Shown here piece by piece: positions 1 to 8,722 of a DNA stretch of 64,000 nt. The position numbers and the translations under genes were made by a program. This stretch comes from Marinomonas fungiae (lineage in GTDB: Bacteria; Pseudomonadota; Gammaproteobacteria; Pseudomonadales; Marinomonadaceae), in the NCBI RefSeq assembly GCF_001418205.1, contig NZ_LIQF01000009.1, positions 1 to 64,000 on the forward strand, given 5' to 3'. The notes under the pieces were generated by a model, which was not told the DNA's origin, made no database searches, and worked only from the letters and a program-made list of their open reading frames with translations. Position 1 is the first letter of the stretch; every line of letters begins with the position of its first letter.

Positions 1-246
1 TAATCTCACGCAGGCTCATCTGATAGCGAAAGGTCCGAAGATCCCCTCCTTTCCCCCGTAGGGCGTATGCGGTATTAGCATGCGTTTCCACATGTTGTCC
101 CCCACTACCAGGCAGATTCCTACGCGTTACTCACCCGTCCGCCGCTCGTCACCAAAGGAACAAGCTAATCCCTGCTACCGCTCGACTTGCATGTGTTAAG
201 CCTGCCGCCAGCGTTCAATCTGAGCCATGATCAAACTCTTCAGTTT
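1..246 (-). rRNA. rrs: 16S ribosomal RNA, 5' part (runs off the window start)
   Basis: The reverse complement gives the start of a bacterial 16S rRNA: AAACTGAAGAGTTTGATCAT followed by the GGCTCAG universal priming region, then GGCGGCAGGCTTAACACATG at about 190-210. The mature 5' end is placed at 246 by comparison with the E. coli start AAATTGAAGAG. Only about the first 246 nt are present; the rest of the operon lies beyond position 1. The sequence is gammaproteobacterial in character. Confidence 0.97.
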
Positions 247-492
247 AAAAAGTTTGCTCAAACTCGTGAATCACGTCTGACTTTTACTATATTCTTCAAC
301 CCGAAGATTAAAGAACGTAAAGCGAATTGACATGGTCACTTGTTTAAGACTTCAAAGTTTTTGAGAAGTCTCCAGCAAGCGCCCACACAAATTATCTGAT
401 TATCTATTTTAAAGAGCGTTGACACTTTAAACTGCTTACCGTTTCCAGTTCGCTGTGCAGTCCGTGGTGGTCTGCCGTGTCAGTGGAGGCGT
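247..492 (-). other. rRNA operon leader with boxA-like antitermination signal
   Basis: This untranslated leader lies between the rrn promoter and the mature 16S 5' end. The reverse complement of 407-418 reads CGCTCTTTAAAA, close to the boxA core TGCTCTTTAACA used by the Nus antitermination complex. It is followed at about 376-392 by a GTGTGGGCGCTTG segment of the kind seen next to boxA in gammaproteobacterial rrn leaders. No protein-coding gene is seen here. Confidence 0.75.
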
Positions 493-520
493 ATAATACG
501 CATCAGAATTTTCAGCGCAA
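493..520 (-). promoter_or_regulatory. rRNA operon sigma70 promoter
   Basis: On the minus strand, TTGCGC (515-520) and TATTAT (493-498) are separated by 16 bp. The -10 box is followed by a GC-rich ACGCCTCC discriminator, typical of stringently controlled rrn promoters. The DNA upstream (521-560) is very A/T-rich and could serve as an UP element. Orientation and distance to the 16S gene fit. It is predicted by eye only. Confidence 0.7.
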
Positions 521-657
521 GCACTTTTTGAAATAATTTTAAAAAAGATGCGATTATTGCGAGAAAACGCCAAGATTGATTATTTATTAATCACAATCAA
601 ATAGTTACTGATTAATAAATAGACAAAAGCTAGCAAAACAAGCCGTATAAAGGTTGC

Positions 658-786
658 AAGGCCCCTAACCCCACCCTAACCCTCCCCTTAATAAGGGGAG
701 GGAACATGCGATATCGTAGATACTACAAAAACTAAACCTCTCCCCCTTTCCAAGGGGGAGGCTGGGAGGGGGTTAAGGGCCCTAAA
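658..786. repeat. GC-rich palindromic intergenic repeat (REP/MITE-like)
   Basis: Two related arms of about 50 bp face each other: AGGCCCCTAACCCC...CCCTCCCC on the left, and on the right the reverse complement reads AGGGCCCTTAACCCCC...CCTCCCCC. Each arm has its own small hairpin (CTCCCC TTAATAA GGGGAG; CTCCCCCTT TCC AAGGGGGAG). The middle, about 710-735, is unrelated A/T-richer DNA. Base composition differs sharply from the surroundings. No open frame of note. It resembles dispersed palindromic intergenic elements, but only one copy is in this window, so its repeat status cannot be shown here. Confidence 0.65.
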
Positions 787-790
787 AGCA

Positions 791-824
791 AAAAGCCCGC
801 TACTGATTTCAGTAGCGGGCTTTT
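791..824 (-). terminator. Terminator of the etf/acyl-CoA operon
   Basis: Perfect 16-bp stem, AAAAGCCCGCTACTGA (791-806) against TCAGTAGCGGGCTTTT (809-824), ending in T-runs on both strands. It lies 20 bp beyond the stop codon of the ETF-QO gene and closes the long minus-strand operon. The symmetry would let it work in both directions and so insulate it from the rRNA region. Confidence 0.9.
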
Positions 825-843
825 AAGTGACTTAACGCCTCTA

Positions 844-2469
844 TTACATATTCGGGTAGTTTGGACCACCAGTCCCTTCCGGTGTTACCCAAGTTATGTT
901 TTGCGCAGGGTCTTTAATGTCACAGGTTTTACAGTGCAGACAGTTCTGTGCATTGATCTGAAATTTAGGACCAGATTCTTGCTCAACAATTTCATACACA
1001 CCCGCTGGGCAGTATCGTTGAGCAGGCTCGGCATACTCAGTTAGGTTACTACCTGTTGGGATGCTGTCATCCGCTAGAGTCAAATGGCATGGTTGATCTT
1101 CTTCATGGTTAGTATTCGATAGGAATACAGATGAAAGACGATCAAAGCTTAATTTGCCATCCGGTTTAGGGTAATCAATTTTCTTGGCTGTACTGATCGT
1201 TTGCAGTTGCGCATAATCCAACGAGGTATCGTGCAAGGTGATCGGCATTTTTCCGCCAAGGATATTCTGATCGATGTAGTTAAAAGCACCGCCCAAGAAA
1301 GTACCGAACTTATGCATAGCAGGAGCAAAGTTACGGGTACTGTACAACTCTTGTTTTAACCAAGAAGCATCGAAGAGTTCTTTAAATGCATCAGCAATAG
1401 CTTGAGATTCATCCGCCAACACTTGATTGATCGCTTCGGCAGCTAACATACCTGATTTCATGGCGGTATGGGTGCCTTTGATTTTAGCTACGTTTAACGT
1501 ACCCGCATCACAACCTACCAATAGAGCACCAGGCATGGTCATGGTTGGCAATGCATTCCAACCACCTTTGGTAATCGCACGAGCACCGTAAGAAACGCGC
1601 TCACCACCTTCTAAATATTGCTTAAGCACTGGATGATGCTTCAAACGCTGGAATTCTTCGTATGGACTCATCCAAGGGTTTTTGTAGTTCAAATCTACAA
1701 TTAGTCCCACTACTACTTGGTTGTTATCCGTGTGATATAAGAAGAAGCCACCACTCGCCTCTTCTAATGGCCAACCAGCACCGTGCACCACCAAGCCTGG
1801 CTGATGTTTACTTGGGTCAATTTGCCAAAGCTCTTTAATACCTAGGGCGTAGTGTTGCGGATCCGCATCTTTATCCAATGAGAATTTTTGGATCAGTTGC
1901 TTACCAAGGTGACCACGACAACCTTCAGAGAACACTGTGTAAGTTGCATGTAGCTCCATGCCTTCCATATAGGTTGGCAGTTTTTCACCGGATGCGGATA
2001 CGCCCATATCACCGGTTGCGACACCTTTAACACTACCATCTTCATGGTACAGAATTTCTGCGGCAGCAAAGCCTGGGAAGATCTCAACGCCAAGACCTTC
2101 TGCCTGTTCTGCTAGCCAGCGACATAGATTACCGACGCTAACAATATAGTTACCATCATTCTTCATCGAGTTGGGTACCAAAGAATGAGGGATCGCCTTA
2201 CTCAGTTCACCATCTTTTAATAGGTAAACCTCGTCTTTTGTAACAGGTGTATTTAAAGGAGCGCCCAGTTCCTGCCAGTTTTCAAACAGCTCATTGAGAG
2301 ATCTTGGCTCTAGCACGGCACCAGAAAGAATATGCGCACCGACCTCAGACCCCTTTTCCAATACGCAGACATTTAATTCAGCATTAAGCTGTTTTAAACG
2401 AATGGCAGTAGATAGGCCAGATGGACCAGCTCCAACGATGACTACATCAAATTCCATCGATTCACGCAT
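844..2469 (-). CDS. Electron transfer flavoprotein-ubiquinone oxidoreductase (ETF-QO)
   Basis: This peripheral inner-membrane enzyme passes electrons from reduced ETF to ubiquinone. The 541-residue product has the family's usual length. The N-terminal dinucleotide-binding motif VIVGAGPSGLS (residues 10-20) binds FAD. The C-terminal ferredoxin-like part carries RYCPAGVYE and NCLHCKTCDIKDP, the four cysteines that hold the 4Fe-4S cluster. The first ATG is chosen because AGGAG lies 7 bp upstream; MEFDVV a few codons later is an alternative. It is the last gene of the run etfB-etfA-ETF-QO, 23 bp after etfA and just before a strong terminator. Its placement downstream of an acyl-CoA dehydrogenase suggests it drains electrons from that enzyme. 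Confidence 0.95.
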   Translation of the reverse strand: MRESMEFDVVIVGAGPSGLSTAIRLKQLNAELNVCVLEKGSEVGAHILSGAVLEPRSLNELFENWQELGAPLNTPVTKDEVYLLKDGELSKAIPHSLVPNSMKNDGNYIVSVGNLCRWLAEQAEGLGVEIFPGFAAAEILYHEDGSVKGVATGDMGVSASGEKLPTYMEGMELHATYTVFSEGCRGHLGKQLIQKFSLDKDADPQHYALGIKELWQIDPSKHQPGLVVHGAGWPLEEASGGFFLYHTDNNQVVVGLIVDLNYKNPWMSPYEEFQRLKHHPVLKQYLEGGERVSYGARAITKGGWNALPTMTMPGALLVGCDAGTLNVAKIKGTHTAMKSGMLAAEAINQVLADESQAIADAFKELFDASWLKQELYSTRNFAPAMHKFGTFLGGAFNYIDQNILGGKMPITLHDTSLDYAQLQTISTAKKIDYPKPDGKLSFDRLSSVFLSNTNHEEDQPCHLTLADDSIPTGSNLTEYAEPAQRYCPAGVYEIVEQESGPKFQINAQNCLHCKTCDIKDPAQNITWVTPEGTGGPNYPNM

Positions 2470-2492
2470 AACTGCACTCCTATTCTTTATCG

Positions 2493-3422
2493 TTATAATT
2501 TTTCAGTGAGTTCAGGTAGAACATCAAACAAATCACCTACCAAGCCGTAATCCGCGACTTGGAAGATTGGCGCTTCTTCGTCTTTATTCACGGCAACAAT
2601 GACTTTTGAATCTTTCATACCGGCAAGATGTTGAATCGCCCCAGAAATACCAAACGCCATATACAAGCTTGGAGCGACAATTTTACCGGTTTGACCAACT
2701 TGTAGATCGTTGGCAACAAAGCCAGAATCGACCGCTGCTCGAGAAGCCCCGACAGCCGCGCCTAATTTATCAGCTAACGCTTCAATTAAAGCAAAGTTTT
2801 CAGCACTTCCTACGCCACGACCGCCTGAAACAATGCGATCTGCCGCAGTCAATTCCGGACGCTCAGATTTAGACAATTCATCGCCCACCCACGTCGCTGC
2901 TGTATTCTCTGCTGGTGCCGCCACAGACTCAATCGAAGCTGAGCCGCCCGTTGCTGCCGCTTTATCAAACGCCGCAGCACGAACTGTAATCACTTTCTTC
3001 GCATCTTTGGAGGTTACGGTTGCAATGGCGTTACCCGCGTAAATTGGACGCTGGAACTGAGCATCACTTAGAACCGCGGTAATATCGGAAAGCTGTCCAA
3101 CATCCAGTAACGCCGACACACGTGGCATAGTATCTTTGCTCACTGAGTTAGAAGGCGCCATGATGTGTGAGTAATCACCAGCAAGAGAAACAATCAACTC
3201 GCTTAGGTTTTCGGCTAGCTCATGGGCAAGGCTGTCGCCTTCTGCCAACAACACTTTGCTTACACCCGAGCATTGAGCCGCAGCATCAGCTGCAGCTTTT
3301 GCATTTGCGCCAGCCACCAATATCGTAATTTCAGAACCGATCTGCTGCGCAGCCGTCAAAGCACTTAGCGTTGCAGGAGCCAATTCCGTTCCGTTATGTT
3401 CTGCAATGAGTAAAGTAGCCAT
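2493..3422 (-). CDS. etfA: Electron transfer flavoprotein alpha subunit
   Basis: Alpha subunit (309 aa) of the soluble ETF heterodimer that accepts electrons from acyl-CoA and related dehydrogenases. The N-terminal half is the ETF alpha/beta domain; the C-terminal FAD domain carries the family signature around residues 200-290 (SRAAVDSGF, VGQTGK, APSLYMAFGISGAIQH, VNKDEEAPIF). The start codon overlaps the etfB stop by 1 nt (TAATG), so the two are translationally coupled, as expected for an obligate 1:1 dimer. Upstream are acyl-CoA ligase and dehydrogenase genes in the same orientation. Length and motifs are normal. Confidence 0.97.
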   Translation of the reverse strand: MATLLIAEHNGTELAPATLSALTAAQQIGSEITILVAGANAKAAADAAAQCSGVSKVLLAEGDSLAHELAENLSELIVSLAGDYSHIMAPSNSVSKDTMPRVSALLDVGQLSDITAVLSDAQFQRPIYAGNAIATVTSKDAKKVITVRAAAFDKAAATGGSASIESVAAPAENTAATWVGDELSKSERPELTAADRIVSGGRGVGSAENFALIEALADKLGAAVGASRAAVDSGFVANDLQVGQTGKIVAPSLYMAFGISGAIQHLAGMKDSKVIVAVNKDEEAPIFQVADYGLVGDLFDVLPELTEKL

Positions 3423-4171
3423 TAGATCACCTTCGCTTCGTCTTTCAGTTTCTGGATAAGTTCATCAACAGAGCCAACTTTAACGCCACCTTGGCGTGTA
3501 GCTGGTGCTTCCACCTTATCGAGTTGAATGTGTTGTTTGACTTCCACACCCAAGTCAGCAAATGTTTTCGTTTCTAGCGGCTTACGCTTGGCCTTCATAA
3601 TGTCTGGCAGCTTAGCAAAACGTGGCTCATTCAAACGAAGGTCAGTCGTCACGATCGCAGGCAATGCTAGCTTAACCGTACGCAGACCGCCGTCAATTTC
3701 ACGGGTGACAGATACTGAATCACCATCTACCGCAACTTTTGAGGCAAAGGTACCTTGTGGGCGTTTGGTTAACGCCGCTAACATCTGGCCGACTTGATTG
3801 TTATCCGAGTCGATTGACTGTTTACCAAGAATCACTAAGCTCGCTTGTTCTTGCTCCATGATTTTGGCGAACGCTTTAGCAACGTTTAGTGGCTCAGCAC
3901 CGTCTTCTGATTCGACCAAAATGGCACGATCGGCACCCAGCGCTAGCGCAGTACGCAGTTGTTCTTGGCTTGCTGTGGTCCCGACACTGACGGCAATCAC
4001 TTCTGTTGCAACACCTGCTTCTTTCAGACGGATCGCTTCTTCCACTGCGATTTCACAGAATGGGTTGATGGCCATTTTCGTGTTGCTTAGATCTACATCT
4101 GTGTTATCTGACTTTACGCGTACTTTAACGTTGTAATCTATTACGCGTTTGACACCGACTAATACTTTCAT
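3422..4171 (-). CDS. etfB: Electron transfer flavoprotein beta subunit
   Basis: Beta subunit (249 aa) of ETF, which binds AMP and contributes to the dimer interface. The start [16 protein letters not shown] is the standard EtfB N-terminus. [18 protein letters not shown] (about 37-54) and the recognition-loop region [18 protein letters not shown] (about 180-200) are typical. I use the ATG at 4171, preceded by AGGTGACG, rather than an in-frame GTG three codons upstream that overlaps the ribosome binding site. It sits 87 bp after the CoA ligase gene. An inverted repeat (AACGCCAAT / ATTGGCGTT, about 4207-4247) lies in that gap and could be a processing or weak termination site. Confidence 0.96.
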   Translation of the reverse strand: MKVLVGVKRVIDYNVKVRVKSDNTDVDLSNTKMAINPFCEIAVEEAIRLKEAGVATEVIAVSVGTTASQEQLRTALALGADRAILVESEDGAEPLNVAKAFAKIMEQEQASLVILGKQSIDSDNNQVGQMLAALTKRPQGTFASKVAVDGDSVSVTREIDGGLRTVKLALPAIVTTDLRLNEPRFAKLPDIMKAKRKPLETKTFADLGVEVKQHIQLDKVEAPATRQGGVKVGSVDELIQKLKDEAKVI

Positions 4172-4258
4172 AATCGTCACCTAAAGATACTTTTCTTATA
4201 ACAATAAACGCCAATCACCCTTTAAGGTTCGCTTCTATATTGGCGTTCTTCAATAACA

Positions 4259-6109
4259 TTAAACGCTAATTACACTGACAGATTGAGGCTCTTGATATAA
4301 CACTTCCACCTGATCCGCACGATGTTCCTGGACATTGCGTTGGTTTAAGGAACCTTTATCGGTTACTTCATGTGCATTCAAACTTGGTGCTTCATGTTGT
4401 AACAGAATACGTTGCACCACAGTTGAAGAGCCGGTTCCTTGAGCTTCGAAAGCTTTTAGCTTTTCTTCAAACGCCGCCCTCACTTCAGGATGCTCAACCA
4501 GCTGTTGCTCGGTCAACAAATCACCACCTTCTATTAATTTACGGCAATGCACGAAGTCAGGAAACACCAAGCCACTAATGTACGCGCGGTTTGTGCCACA
4601 CAACACCACATCCTGTACCAGTGGTGCACAAGCACTGATGAATTTCGCACGCAAAGTTCCTGCACTGACCCAAGTACCACTGTCCAGTTTAAAGTCTTCC
4701 GAGACACGGCCATCAAAGCGGAAGCCGCGGCTAGGATTGCTCTCATCTAGGTAAGCAATTGCATCACCGAGACAGTAATAACCTTCTTCATCAAATGCCT
4801 TCGCGGTCAACTCTGGTTGACGCCAATAACCAGGCATAACGGTTACCGCTTTTACACGTGCTTCCAATTTGCCTTCGTTAGGAACTAACTTAAGGGTCAC
4901 TCCTGGTGCTGGATTACCAATCACACCTGAAGCACTTTCTTCAATTGAGGCAAAAGTTACAGAGGGAGCAGTCTCGGTAGCACCAAGACCAGTCAACATT
5001 GGAATCTTCTTGCCTGTGTGTTTAATCGCCAAAGCATCAATGTCGTCCCAAATGTGTTGCGCCATACCTGCAGCAGCAAAGAACATAAACTGTAAACGCG
5101 AGAAGAATTTGCGCGCTAGCTCATCGTCTTGCTGCAGTTTTTTCACCAACAACTCGAAACCTTTCGGTACGTTGAAATAGACTGTTGGCGCAATTTCTGC
5201 AAGATTACTAAGCGTTTTGTGAAAATGAGCTTCGGTTGGCTTACCATCATCTAGGTAAAATGAGCCACCATTGTATAAAGCAATGCTGACGTTGTGATTG
5301 CCACCAAAAGTATGATTCCACGGAAGCCAATCCACCATCACTGGCGGTTCTTCCGCAAGAAAAGCCATGGTATCTCGAATCATAACAGCGTTCGCGCACA
5401 GCATTCGCTGTGTATTCATGACCCCTTTTGGCATACCTGTTGTGCCTGAAGTGAATAGGATTTTAGCGACACTGTCTCCTGTGACAGTCGCATTGCGTTC
5501 TTCAATCGCAATGTTCTCTTCATGGTTCCAGAAATCAGAGAAGGATATGGTCGGATTGGCGATTAATTCTGCTTTAGTATCGCCATACATTATCGCAACT
5601 GGCACATCCGTATTCGCGACAGCACTAATGGCTTTTTCATATGGGCCTAATTTATCTACCACGATTAAGCCAGGTGTTAGCAGCTCCACCACATGTTTTA
5701 ACTTAGCATAGTCAGTTGCCACCAATGAATACGCCGGTGATACTGGCGCATGAGGTACACCAATGTAGTAACCCGCAATCGCCAGCAGCAAATGCTCAAT
5801 GCTATTTCCCGAAAGGAAAGCAATAGGACGCTCTGGCGAAACCGGCTGTTCTAGCAACCAAGACGCAAGCTGACGAACCTTTGTTAAGGCTTCTGCATAG
5901 GTGTAACGGTCCCATTCACCTTCGTCATCGCGCTGAGCCACAAATACCGCATCGGGTGTTTTTTCGGCCCAGTATTCAAGACGATCCGTTAGACAACGAG
6001 CATAGTCTGCAAGCGGTGTTTCACAACTTACAATTTGCTCACCATTATCGCGTTTCTCGATCGCAACAGAGTGACTCACCACCTTAATGGGATGGAATTC
6101 GCTGGTCAT
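4259..6109 (-). CDS. Feruloyl-CoA-synthetase-like acyl-CoA ligase (ANL superfamily)
   Basis: AMP-forming carboxylate-CoA ligase (616 aa) that would activate the island's substrate using ATP and CoA. The AMP-binding P-loop-like motif LFTSGTTGMPKGVMNT is at about 217-232. WLPWNHTFGGNHN, GLGATETAP and YCLGDAIAYLD (adenylate-binding aspartate) follow in the normal order. The N-terminal part (ETPLADYARCLTDRLEYWA) and the PYAPVSPAYSLV-like segment resemble feruloyl-CoA synthetases, and the length (about 620) fits that subgroup better than fatty acyl-CoA ligases. The C-terminal domain lacks the usual late lysine motif in an obvious form, also as in that subgroup. It lies 66 bp after the acyl-CoA dehydrogenase gene. 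The true substrate is unproven; other aryl or branched acids are possible. Confidence 0.85.
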   Translation of the reverse strand: MTSEFHPIKVVSHSVAIEKRDNGEQIVSCETPLADYARCLTDRLEYWAEKTPDAVFVAQRDDEGEWDRYTYAEALTKVRQLASWLLEQPVSPERPIAFLSGNSIEHLLLAIAGYYIGVPHAPVSPAYSLVATDYAKLKHVVELLTPGLIVVDKLGPYEKAISAVANTDVPVAIMYGDTKAELIANPTISFSDFWNHEENIAIEERNATVTGDSVAKILFTSGTTGMPKGVMNTQRMLCANAVMIRDTMAFLAEEPPVMVDWLPWNHTFGGNHNVSIALYNGGSFYLDDGKPTEAHFHKTLSNLAEIAPTVYFNVPKGFELLVKKLQQDDELARKFFSRLQFMFFAAAGMAQHIWDDIDALAIKHTGKKIPMLTGLGATETAPSVTFASIEESASGVIGNPAPGVTLKLVPNEGKLEARVKAVTVMPGYWRQPELTAKAFDEEGYYCLGDAIAYLDESNPSRGFRFDGRVSEDFKLDSGTWVSAGTLRAKFISACAPLVQDVVLCGTNRAYISGLVFPDFVHCRKLIEGGDLLTEQQLVEHPEVRAAFEEKLKAFEAQGTGSSTVVQRILLQHEAPSLNAHEVTDKGSLNQRNVQEHRADQVEVLYQEPQSVSVISV

Positions 6110-6175
6110 TTTATACTCCTGAGACTTGTTATTTTTATTCGTTCAAAGAAGGCTATGCACCTTGTGTGTTAGACG

Positions 6176-7924
6176 CTAAAACTGATAGGCAGCTACACCA
6201 TTTTGTTCTAGTGAAACCGTTGTCAAAGCCGCCTGAGCAAGCGGAAGTTTGTATGCGCTGTAAAATTCCGCTAACGCTTCTACATTGCCAAAGAACGCTT
6301 CGTCTTGTGCTTTGCTTTCTTGCGCTGTAAGCGCTAAACGAGCCAATTGCCATGCGCAACAGATGCCCCCCATTGCATTTAAGAATGGCACCGCTACCGC
6401 ATCCAATTGAGCAAGATCGGCATTAGGATTTAATACTGTGGTATCCAGCACTTGTGCTAGCTGGTCCACCGCAGCCGATAAACGCTTATTCACCAGATTG
6501 TCTGGTGCTTTAGCGATATCACCACGCATTTCTGCCAACAGTCCACTGATTGCCTGACCTTGATCCATACGAATCTTACGGTGTACTAAGTCTTTTGATT
6601 GCACACCAGTGGTACCTTCATAAATAGTCGTAATGCGTGCATCACGCATCACTTGCGCTATACCGGTTTCTTCAACAAACCCCATACCGCCATAAACTTG
6701 AATGGCATCGCCCGCTAATTCATTCACTTGTTCTGTGGCAAAGCCTTTAAAAATAGGCGTCAGCAAGGCAATACGTTTTTCTGCAGCCTTTACCGCTTCT
6801 TCATCGTCTGATTGTTCGGTCACATCGATCAAGGCTGCAATTTGGTAGCCCAGTGAACGCAGTGCAAAGCTTTCTGAGCGAAGGTTAAGCAGCATACGCT
6901 TCACATCTGGATGTTCAATAATGGCAACGCGTTGACCGTTGGCACCGGCACCTTGGACACGCTCTTTTGAGTATTGCAGCGCTTTTTGGAACGCCAATTC
7001 ACTTAGGCCAACACCTTGCATACCACAGCTTAAGCGAGCTTCGTTCATCAATACGAACATCGCCACCAGACCTTGGTTTAAGTTGCCAATTAATTCACCA
7101 ACACAGGCATCGTTATCGCCATAGCTAATCGAGCAAGTAGGGCTACCGTGTAGACCTGTTTTGTGCTCAATACCGGTACAACGGATATCATTGAACTCAC
7201 CGCAAGAGCCGTCTTCATTGACACGGTATTTTGGTACCGCAAATAAAGAAATACCGCGGCTACCTGCTGGCGCATCTGGTGTACGTGCAAGTACTAGGTG
7301 AACAATGTTGTCGGCCATATCATGCTCACCGTAGGTGATATAAATTTTTTGGCCTTTAATTTGGTAAGTACCGTCCGCTTGTGGGATAGCTTTTGTCGTC
7401 AATGCACCAAGATCAGAGCCTGCGTTTGGCTCAGTCAGCGCCATTGCCACTGTCCATTCACCCGTGACAATTTGAGTCAGGTAACGAGCTTTTAGTTCAT
7501 CAGAAGCAAACTTCAATAGGATTTCAGAACCACCTTGCGCCAACGCCGCAAACATGACGAATGCCAGATTGCTCGACAACCACATTTCATTGACTGGCTG
7601 AGCAATGTACTTGGGCAAGCCTTGTCCACCAAACTCTTCTGGCAGAGCGAGACCAATCCAACCGGAATCGCGGAATTGAGCATAGGCATCTTTCCAACCG
7701 GTTGGCGTAGTTACTTGACCATCAGAGAATTTACAGCCTTCTTCGTCACCGACCATATTTAGAGGTGCGAGTACGCCACTGGCGAATTTATTCGCTTCAT
7801 CCATGATGGCATTAGCAAGGTCTAAGTCGAAATCCTGCAGAGATTCAAGATTGCCAAGTTGTTGCGTTTGGTAAGCTTGCTCAACCAACCATTGCATGTC
7901 TTTGTATGGGGCTTGGTAGCTCAT
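6176..7924 (-). CDS. Acyl-CoA dehydrogenase, long subfamily with extra C-terminal domain (DmdC-like)
   Basis: FAD enzyme that introduces the alpha-beta double bond into an acyl-CoA and hands electrons to ETF. At 582 aa it is longer than the ordinary 380-400 aa family and starts MSYQAPYKDM, typical of the subgroup that includes 3-methylmercaptopropionyl-CoA dehydrogenase DmdC and related FadE-like proteins. Visible motifs: ALTEPNAGSDLGAL (FAD/substrate loop), YGGMGFVEETG and TTIYEGTTGVQSKDL, the glutamate being the likely catalytic base. The start is the second of two adjacent ATGs (7924), 7 bp after GGAG; the longer frame upstream would run into the SDR gene. It lies 10 bp from the SDR gene, so the two are co-transcribed. 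Confidence 0.92.
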   Translation of the reverse strand: MSYQAPYKDMQWLVEQAYQTQQLGNLESLQDFDLDLANAIMDEANKFASGVLAPLNMVGDEEGCKFSDGQVTTPTGWKDAYAQFRDSGWIGLALPEEFGGQGLPKYIAQPVNEMWLSSNLAFVMFAALAQGGSEILLKFASDELKARYLTQIVTGEWTVAMALTEPNAGSDLGALTTKAIPQADGTYQIKGQKIYITYGEHDMADNIVHLVLARTPDAPAGSRGISLFAVPKYRVNEDGSCGEFNDIRCTGIEHKTGLHGSPTCSISYGDNDACVGELIGNLNQGLVAMFVLMNEARLSCGMQGVGLSELAFQKALQYSKERVQGAGANGQRVAIIEHPDVKRMLLNLRSESFALRSLGYQIAALIDVTEQSDDEEAVKAAEKRIALLTPIFKGFATEQVNELAGDAIQVYGGMGFVEETGIAQVMRDARITTIYEGTTGVQSKDLVHRKIRMDQGQAISGLLAEMRGDIAKAPDNLVNKRLSAAVDQLAQVLDTTVLNPNADLAQLDAVAVPFLNAMGGICCAWQLARLALTAQESKAQDEAFFGNVEALAEFYSAYKLPLAQAALTTVSLEQNGVAAYQF

Positions 7925-7934
7925 CATTGATCTC

Positions 7935-8702
7935 CTACTTCGCCGCCATACGGATCGCGCCATCGAGACGAATGACCTCACCGTTCAACATGCAGTTCTC
8001 AATGATTTGTTGCGCCAACATGGCAAACTCATCTGGATCGCCCAAACGTGGTGGGAATGGCACCGCTGCACCTAAAGATTGCTGTACTTCTTCTGGTAGC
8101 ACATCCATCATCGGCGTTTTAAAGATACCTGGAGCAATGGTCATTACACGAATACCAAAGCGAGCCAATTCGCGGGCGATTGGTAACGTCATTGCTGTCA
8201 CGCCACCTTTCGAAGCTGAGTAAGCGGCTTGGCCAATTTGACCATCAAACGCCGCAACCGATGCGGTGTTAATGATGACACCACGCTCTTGGGTTGACTG
8301 AGGTTCGTTGTGCTGCATCTTGTCCGCAGCCAAACGAATCATATTGAACGTACCTAGAAGATTGATACGTAGTGCCCGCTCAAAACCAGCTAGTGAATGA
8401 GGGCCTTCACGGCCAACCACACGCTCTGCACCTGGAATGCCAGCACAGTTCACCAAACCATTGATTTCACCAAAGGTAGCGACCGCTTGATCCAAAGAAG
8501 CTTTTACAGACGCTTCATCAGAAATATCTGTTACCGCGTACTGCACACGCTCACCTAGGCTTTCAGCGACGCGCTTTAAGCCTTGCTCATTGATATCCGC
8601 TAACGAAACACTGGCACCTAAACCATGTAGGCGACGTGCAACCGCTTCGCCAATGCCCGATGCCGAACCTGTGACAACAAAATGACGACCTTGAACTTGC
8701 AT
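7935..8702 (-). CDS. SDR-family 3-hydroxyacyl-CoA dehydrogenase (type II, HSD10-like)
   Basis: Short-chain dehydrogenase (255 aa), probably the NAD-dependent 3-hydroxyacyl-CoA dehydrogenase of the pathway. Cofactor motif TGSASGIGEA at 12-21 with a following acidic residue (SLADIN) that favours NAD over NADP. NCAGIPGAE replaces the usual NNAG. The catalytic Ser-Tyr-Lys is seen in INTASVAAFDG and AAYSASKGG. The active-site surroundings and the C-terminal FPPRLGDPDEFA...GEVIRLDGAIRM resemble mammalian 17-beta-HSD10 and bacterial FadB2-like enzymes. It lies 20 bp after the hydratase gene. The specific substrate is inferred only from the neighbours. Confidence 0.9.
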   Translation of the reverse strand: MQVQGRHFVVTGSASGIGEAVARRLHGLGASVSLADINEQGLKRVAESLGERVQYAVTDISDEASVKASLDQAVATFGEINGLVNCAGIPGAERVVGREGPHSLAGFERALRINLLGTFNMIRLAADKMQHNEPQSTQERGVIINTASVAAFDGQIGQAAYSASKGGVTAMTLPIARELARFGIRVMTIAPGIFKTPMMDVLPEEVQQSLGAAVPFPPRLGDPDEFAMLAQQIIENCMLNGEVIRLDGAIRMAAK

Positions 8703-8722
8703 GATTAGACTCCTGGAATGAC

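Noticed and set aside
2710..4136. Several plus-strand open frames opposite etfA and etfB
   Set aside because: They are antisense shadows of well-supported genes; their translations are Ser/Ala-rich without domain features.
4207..4247. Inverted repeat AACGCCAAT / ATTGGCGTT between the CoA ligase gene and etfB considered as a terminator
   Set aside because: The loop is long (about 23 nt) and there is no U-run, so it is unlikely to stop transcription; at most a processing site.
7925..7981. Upstream extension of the acyl-CoA dehydrogenase into the SDR gene
   Set aside because: The family start MSYQAP with AGGAG upstream is at 7924; the extension is arginine-rich and overlaps the SDR coding region.
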